A stretch of DNA of 9,873 nt, from NCBI GenBank assembly GCA_025465405.1, contig JAODNL010000391.1, forward strand, positions 1 through 9,873, in the 5' to 3' direction. The notes below the pieces were generated by a model that saw nothing but the letters and a program-made list of their open reading frames with translations, searched no databases and was not told the origin of the DNA. This stretch comes from Pseudonocardiales bacterium. GTDB taxonomy: Bacteria > Actinomycetota > Actinomycetes > Mycobacteriales > Jatrophihabitantaceae. Both the position numbers and the translations under genes were made by a program. Shown here one piece after another: positions 7,145 through 9,873 of this stretch. The first letter of the stretch is position 1. The number at the start of each line of letters is the position of its first letter.

Positions 7145-7169
7145 AACTGGTCTGCCAAATGAACCAGTT
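7145..7169 (-). promoter_or_regulatory. Probable operator of the six-gene operon
   Basis: AACTGGT (7145-7151) and ACCAGTT (7163-7169) form a perfect 7-bp inverted repeat with an 11-bp spacer. The left arm continues into TGGTCTGCCA, itself a TGG-N4-CCA dyad. The style resembles sites of FadR-type GntR regulators (TGGT...ACCA), but no regulator gene is present to support this. On the minus strand the site begins 3 nt after a TAGTAT box, so a bound protein would cover the transcription start. Confidence 0.5.
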
Positions 7170-7172
7170 CGG

Positions 7173-7178
7173 ATACTA
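7173..7178 (-). promoter_or_regulatory. Candidate -10 box of the minus-strand operon
   Basis: TAGTAT on the minus strand fits the actinobacterial TAnnnT -10 pattern. It lies about 85 nt before the first start codon (7087). No convincing -35 hexamer is seen at 16-18 nt, so the promoter may be activator-dependent or misplaced. Confidence 0.35.
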
Positions 7179-7251
7179 ACCTGCAAGACAATCGGACTGC
7201 TAGTCCCACCGTTGCGAGAGTGTGGATGTGGCAGGTCAGGCCGAGATATCT

Positions 7252-7257
7252 GAGGAG
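7252..7257 (+). promoter_or_regulatory. Ribosome binding site fixing the PAP2 start
   Basis: GAGGAG lies 6 nt before ATG 7264. The in-frame GTG at 7222 has no comparable site, so the shorter form is preferred. Confidence 0.8.
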
Positions 7258-7263
7258 CCGGCA

Positions 7264-7968
7264 ATGAGCTCGTCGTCGGATCGACGTGCGCGTGGCGCCG
7301 AACGCCGGTTCGGGCCGCGGGCACTGCTGGCTCCTGCCGGTGTCCTGCTGGCCGCGCTGCTGCTGACTGCCCTGGTCGTGTTCGCTCGATCCAGATCAGG
7401 CGCGGTGCACGACTTCGACGTCGACACCGTCGACGACCTCAACCGCTACGCGCGCGGTCACCCGGGCCAGGTGCAGTTCTGGAAGGCAGTCACGACAGTC
7501 GGCGGCCCGACGACGTGGCGGGTGCTGGCGGCCGTGGCCGCGGCCGCACTTCTGGTTCGTCGGCAGTGGCGGTTGGCGGTTCTGATCGCGGTAACGATGG
7601 TCGGTGCGGCGATCCTGTCGGGCGTGACGAAGTCGCTCGTGCACCGGGCGCGCCCGGTCGTGCCCATGCCGGTCGCGCACGTCGGTGGCGGGTCATTTCC
7701 GAGCGGGCACGCGCTGACCTCGTTCGTCGCGGTCGGCCTGGCCGTCGTGCTGCTCGTACCCGTCCTGTCCGCGGCCTGGCGGGTGGTACTGATCGTCGTG
7801 GGCGCCGTGGTCGTGCTCGCCGTCGGATTCAGCCGCCTCATCCTCGGCGTCCACTACGTCACGGACGTGCTCGGCGGCTGGCTGATCGGTGGGCTGTGGC
7901 TCGCCGTCGTCATGGCCGGATTCGGGCTTGCCGCCGGCGGGCGGCGATCAGGGATACGCGCGCGGTGA
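7264..7968 (+). CDS. PAP2-superfamily membrane phosphatase
   Basis: This 234-residue integral membrane protein has the three PAP2/acid-phosphatase signatures. K123-S-L-V-H-R-A-R130-P is KX6RP, F-P-S147-G-H149 is PSGH, and S190-R191-L-I-L-G-V-H197-Y-V-T-D201 is SRX5HX3D. The two catalytic histidines and the Arg/Asp partners are all present. Five to six hydrophobic segments flank them, and the N-terminal 20 residues are basic and cytoplasmic. The family dephosphorylates lipid phosphates such as phosphatidate, phosphatidylglycerol phosphate or undecaprenyl pyrophosphate; which one applies here cannot be told. The start was moved from GTG 7222 to ATG 7264 because of the ribosome binding site. Its 5' side is divergent from the catabolic operon. 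A BlaI-type regulator follows after 79 bp on the same strand, so it may belong to an envelope-stress group. Confidence 0.92.
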   Translation: MSSSSDRRARGAERRFGPRALLAPAGVLLAALLLTALVVFARSRSGAVHDFDVDTVDDLNRYARGHPGQVQFWKAVTTVGGPTTWRVLAAVAAAALLVRRQWRLAVLIAVTMVGAAILSGVTKSLVHRARPVVPMPVAHVGGGSFPSGHALTSFVAVGLAVVLLVPVLSAAWRVVLIVVGAVVVLAVGFSRLILGVHYVTDVLGGWLIGGLWLAVVMAGFGLAAGGRRSGIRAR

Positions 7969-8047
7969 CGACGCTGTCGGAATTGGTCGCCGAGGACCGC
8001 CGATCGCGATCTCGTGTGGAAAGATCGCAGCCTGCGGAGGGAGGGCG

Positions 8048-8431
8048 ATGCGTGGATTCGGTGAACTCGAAGCGAAGATCATGGATCGGGTCTGGTCGTG
8101 GGAGCAGCCGGCCACCGTCCGCGATGTCCTGGAGGACCTTCGCACCGAGCGTGAGATCGCCTACACGACGGTGATGACGGTGATGGACAACCTACACCGC
8201 AAGGGCTGGCTGCAACGCGAACTCAACGGCCGGGCCTACCACTACGAGCCGACCTTGTCTCGTAGCGAGTACATCGCCTCGCTAATGCGCGACGCATTGA
8301 CCTCGAGTGCCGATCGTGCCGCCACGCTGGTGCGCTTCACCGAGCAACTGACCGAGGACGAATCGGATGCGTTACGCACGGCAATGCGCAGGCTCGGGCG
8401 CCGGAAGTCCGGCTCGGGCGGTGCCCGTTGA
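8048..8431 (+). CDS. BlaI/MecI/CopY-family transcriptional repressor
   Basis: This 127-residue protein matches the usual BlaI length (about 125). It starts G-E-L-E-A-K-I-M-D-R-V-W, the typical first helix. The winged-helix recognition region is I37-A-Y-T-T-V-M-T-V-M-D-N-L-H-R-K-G-W-L, followed by the wing G-R-A-Y-H-Y-E-P. The C-terminal half (S71-L116) is the helical dimerisation domain with the site region normally cut during induction. ATG 8048 has GGAGG 7 nt upstream; the frame is open back to 7889 but that part lies within the PAP2 gene. BlaI proteins repress beta-lactam or copper/stress genes and are usually paired with an M56 sensor protease (BlaR1); none is adjacent here. A 19-bp palindrome of BlaI-like character lies about 95 bp downstream, before the wall-hydrolase gene, making that gene a candidate target. 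Confidence 0.93.
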   Translation: MRGFGELEAKIMDRVWSWEQPATVRDVLEDLRTEREIAYTTVMTVMDNLHRKGWLQRELNGRAYHYEPTLSRSEYIASLMRDALTSSADRAATLVRFTEQLTEDESDALRTAMRRLGRRKSGSGGAR

Positions 8432-8518
8432 GACTGCATCAGGCACCCGTTCCGACAGCGTGATCGTCGCCTCGCCGACGTCGCGGCTCACAGTTTTCCC
8501 AATGCGGCGCGGCGGGTT

Positions 8519-8546
8519 TTGCACCTACTAGCTCAGCTAGTAGTCT
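8519..8546 (+). promoter_or_regulatory. Candidate promoter of the NlpC/P60 transcript
   Basis: TTGCAC (8519-8524) and TAGTCT (8541-8546) are separated by 16 bp; the latter fits the TAnnnT pattern of actinobacterial -10 boxes. Initiation would fall near 8553, giving a leader of about 225 nt that contains the whole riboswitch. The palindromic operator fills the spacer. The interval 8432-8518 holds no gene and no clear intrinsic terminator. Confidence 0.45.
8525..8543. promoter_or_regulatory. Perfect 19-bp palindrome, probable BlaI-type operator
   Basis: CTACTAGCTCAGCTAGTAG has two perfect 9-bp arms around a single C. It contains CTAC...GTAG and TACT...AGTA arms, in keeping with sites bound by BlaI/MecI-family dimers. 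It is AT-richer than its surroundings and lies within the candidate promoter spacer, where binding would block polymerase. The BlaI-type gene ends 93 bp upstream. A second dyad, GTCTGC-T-GCAGAC (8543-8555), abuts it. Confidence 0.65.
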
Positions 8547-8599
8547 GCTGCAGACCGTCCGGTTCTGGAGGCCCTCGCAAGGAGGCCACCCGGGTGGTC

Positions 8600-8768
8600 A
8601 CCGCCGAATCGCATCTCGGCTGGGTCGCACTGGTCGCGGCCCGGCGGCGAACCGGGGACCCAGGTTCCTTGGGGTGAATCGGCGCGGCTCGATGCTCGCA
8701 GGTCCGGGCGTCGGCTGCGCCGTAGGGCATCTTCCGGCCCGAACCCGTCAGCTAACTCGGTAGGCGGT
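8600..8768 (+). ncRNA. Cyclic-di-AMP riboswitch (ydaO/yuaA class)
   Basis: The leader of the NlpC/P60 gene carries the conserved blocks of the ydaO/yuaA aptamer in order. These are GCCGAATC (8604-8610 region), CGGGGACCCA (8653-8662), GGGGTGAATC (8671-8680), GTAGGG (8722-8727) and the 3' core CGTCAGCTAACTCGG (8746-8760) ending in TAGGC. ACCGCC (8600-8605) pairs perfectly with GGCGGT (8763-8768) to close helix P1. This class binds c-di-AMP and typically lowers expression of wall hydrolases and osmolyte or K+ transporters, which fits the gene behind it. The Shine-Dalgarno GAGGA begins at 8770, so no terminator fits between aptamer and gene; control through ribosome access or Rho is inferred. Confidence 0.93.
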
Positions 8769-8777
8769 CGAGGAAGA

Positions 8778-9827
8778 ATGGAGTTCCGGCCGACCGTGGT
8801 GTTGACCCGTGTTCCCCGGCGCATGCGCCGAGCAATTACCGCTCTCATCGTTCTCATTGCAGCCGCATTGTTCATCCCCATCGCGGCGTGGGCCGCGCCC
8901 GGTGATCCTCCGGCGCCGACAGTGGCGTCGGTCACAGCCAAGCTCGACGCGCTCGGCCGGCAAACCGAGCGTCTGGCCGAGCAGTACAACAAGTCCCGGA
9001 TCGACATTGCGGCCGCGGAGCGAGCCGCCACGGCTGCGCAGCGGCAGTCCGCCTCGGCGGCGGCAAAATTCCACGCGGCCCGCGACCAACTCCGCGGGCT
9101 CATCGCGGCTCAGTACGAGGGCGGCTCGTTCAGTTCCACCGGTGCGTTGCTCGGTAGCAAGGACGGTCAGGGCTATCTTGATCAGCTCAACACGCTCAAT
9201 ATTCGTGCGCGGCAGCAGACCGCCGTTGTCGCGGAGTTGACGAGCGTGCAAGCGGCCGCGGATGCCGCCGGCTCGAAGGCGAGCGCCGCCGTGCGCGATG
9301 CGGAAGCCAAGCGCAGCGCCGTCACCGAACAGCGGCTCAAGGTAGCCGGCGAGACGCAGAAGTATCAGGCCCTGCTGAGCACACTCACTGCGGCGCAACA
9401 GGCGGCGTACACGACGCGCCAGTCGGCTACTGCGACTCAGACCGCGTCCGTCACGTCCGTACACGCGGGTAATGCCGCCGCGCAGCGGGCAGTCGATTTC
9501 GCGCTCGCGCAGGTCGGCAAACCTTACGTGTTCGCCGCCGCCGGTCCGGACGCCTACGACTGCTCCGGCTTGACAATGGCCGCGTGGGCCGCCGGTGGGG
9601 TTTCGCTACCGCACCTGGCCTCGGCCCAGTACGACTACGGCACGCACGTCTCGGCGTCCCAACTGCAGCCAGGGGATCTGGTGTTCCTGTACCAGCCGAT
9701 CGACCACGTGGAGATCTACATCGGCAACGGCATGATGGTGTCCGCGCCGCAGACGGGGGAAAACGTTCAGATCGTTTCCTTCGCCAACTTCGCTGCCGAT
9801 TTCGCGGGGGCAACCAGGCTCGCATAG
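8778..9827 (+). CDS. Secreted NlpC/P60 peptidoglycan endopeptidase with coiled-coil N-terminus
   Basis: This 349-residue exported wall hydrolase resembles RipA-type enzymes. A basic stretch (R11-R18) and a hydrophobic core (A19-A37) with A37-W-A39 form a Sec signal peptide, cleaved near residue 39-40. Residues about 48-225 are Ala/Gln-rich heptads (coiled coil), as in Rip proteins where such segments restrain the catalytic domain. The NlpC/P60 domain (about 235-349) has D-C262-S-G-L, the P-G-D-L-V-F block and D-H310-V-E-I-Y-I-G. The third catalytic position, usually His/Glu, is S322 in M-V-S-A-P, as in many actinobacterial members. It would cut gamma-D-Glu-mDAP bonds in peptide stems. ATG 8778 has GAGG 4 nt upstream; ATG 8823 gives a more classical signal peptide but has no ribosome binding site. 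It is regulated by the upstream riboswitch and probably by the palindromic operator. Confidence 0.94.
   Translation: MEFRPTVVLTRVPRRMRRAITALIVLIAAALFIPIAAWAAPGDPPAPTVASVTAKLDALGRQTERLAEQYNKSRIDIAAAERAATAAQRQSASAAAKFHAARDQLRGLIAAQYEGGSFSSTGALLGSKDGQGYLDQLNTLNIRARQQTAVVAELTSVQAAADAAGSKASAAVRDAEAKRSAVTEQRLKVAGETQKYQALLSTLTAAQQAAYTTRQSATATQTASVTSVHAGNAAAQRAVDFALAQVGKPYVFAAAGPDAYDCSGLTMAAWAAGGVSLPHLASAQYDYGTHVSASQLQPGDLVFLYQPIDHVEIYIGNGMMVSAPQTGENVQIVSFANFAADFAGATRLA
8817..8830 (+). promoter_or_regulatory. Perfect 14-bp palindrome at the second in-frame ATG
   Basis: CGGCGCATGCGCCG would fold in RNA as a 5-bp GC stem with a CATG loop holding the ATG at 8823. It lies 36 nt inside the hydrolase gene. 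It may simply reflect GC-rich codons for Pro-Arg-Arg-Met-Arg-Arg, or it could add to leader control. Confidence 0.25.
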
Positions 9828-9855
9828 CACCCGGTGGGTAATGCCCAGCGGTGTC

Positions 9856-9873
9856 GGAGGAAAATGTGCTCTG
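9856..9873 (+). other. Probable ribosome binding site and start of the next gene (cut by window end)
   Basis: GGAGG (9856-9860) is followed by GTG at 9866 (5-nt spacing) or ATG at 9864 (3-nt spacing). Only three or so codons fit in the window, so the product is unknown. If real, it would lie about 38 bp after the NlpC/P60 gene and share its transcript. Confidence 0.35.

Noticed and set aside
7222..7263. GTG start adding 14 residues to the PAP2 protein
   Set aside because: No ribosome binding site, whereas ATG 7264 has GAGGAG at good spacing.
7088..7324. N-terminal extension of the degenerate PfpI frame
   Set aside because: Crosses the operator/promoter region and the divergent gene's leader; the fold begins right after ATG 7087.
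7889..8047. N-terminal extension of the BlaI frame
   Set aside because: Mostly overlaps PAP2 coding sequence in another frame; BlaI proteins begin at the MRGFGELE segment, which has GGAGG upstream.
8458..8517. Possible intrinsic terminator after blaI (GTGA...TCAC followed by TTTT)
   Set aside because: Only four contiguous pairs at the base and mismatches within; not convincing as a stem.
9828..9855. Small hairpin (ACCC-GGT-GGGT) after the NlpC/P60 gene as terminator
   Set aside because: Four-bp stem without a T run; it precedes a likely ribosome binding site for a following gene.
1..9873. CRISPR array, tRNA/rRNA, IS element or prophage genes
   Set aside because: No regularly spaced repeats, no clover-leaf or rRNA sequence, no transposase or integrase motifs were seen on either strand.

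Overview
The window is high-GC, densely coded DNA with GTG/TTG starts, strong purine-rich ribosome binding sites, a BlaI/MecI-type regulator, an NlpC/P60 wall hydrolase of the mycobacterial Rip / Streptomyces type, and a cyclic-di-AMP (ydaO/yuaA) riboswitch in front of that hydrolase. Together these point to a member of the Actinomycetota. Genus cannot be resolved. I see no IS element, integrase, tRNA, rRNA or CRISPR array.

Left part (137-7087): a catabolic locus in two convergent transcription units. On the plus strand are a two-domain cupin (137-979) and a ROK-family sugar kinase (1003-1953). On the minus strand, transcribed from about 7170 leftwards, is a tight six-gene operon: an active-site-degenerate DJ-1/PfpI protein (7087-6650), a phosphotriesterase/lactonase-family metallohydrolase (6602-5562), an intact DJ-1/PfpI protein (5544-4882), an acetyl-xylan-esterase/cephalosporin-C-deacetylase-type esterase (4866-3880), a short-chain dehydrogenase (3883-3143) and an MFS transporter (3146-1881). 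The last three genes are joined by 4-nt stop/start overlaps, and the MFS and ROK 3' ends overlap by 73 bp. The parts fit uptake, deacetylation, oxidation, lactone opening and phosphorylation of a modified sugar or glycoside, but the substrate is not visible. An inverted repeat (AACTGGT-N11-ACCAGTT) sits where the operon's transcription should start. Related half-sites occur before the cupin gene, which suggests one regulator, encoded elsewhere, for both units.

Right part (7264-9873): a plus-strand cell-envelope region. It holds a PAP2-family membrane phosphatase (7264-7968), a BlaI/MecI-type repressor without an adjacent BlaR1 sensor (8048-8431), a 346-bp regulatory interval, and a secreted coiled-coil NlpC/P60 peptidoglycan hydrolase (8778-9827). 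The interval contains a perfect 19-bp palindrome (8525-8543) within a plausible promoter, followed by a well-conserved c-di-AMP riboswitch (8600-8768). The riboswitch's closing helix ends one base before the hydrolase Shine-Dalgarno. The wall hydrolase therefore looks subject to two layers of control: a DNA-binding repressor at initiation and a second-messenger aptamer in the leader. This region, and the degenerate PfpI paralogue, are the most interesting items in the window.
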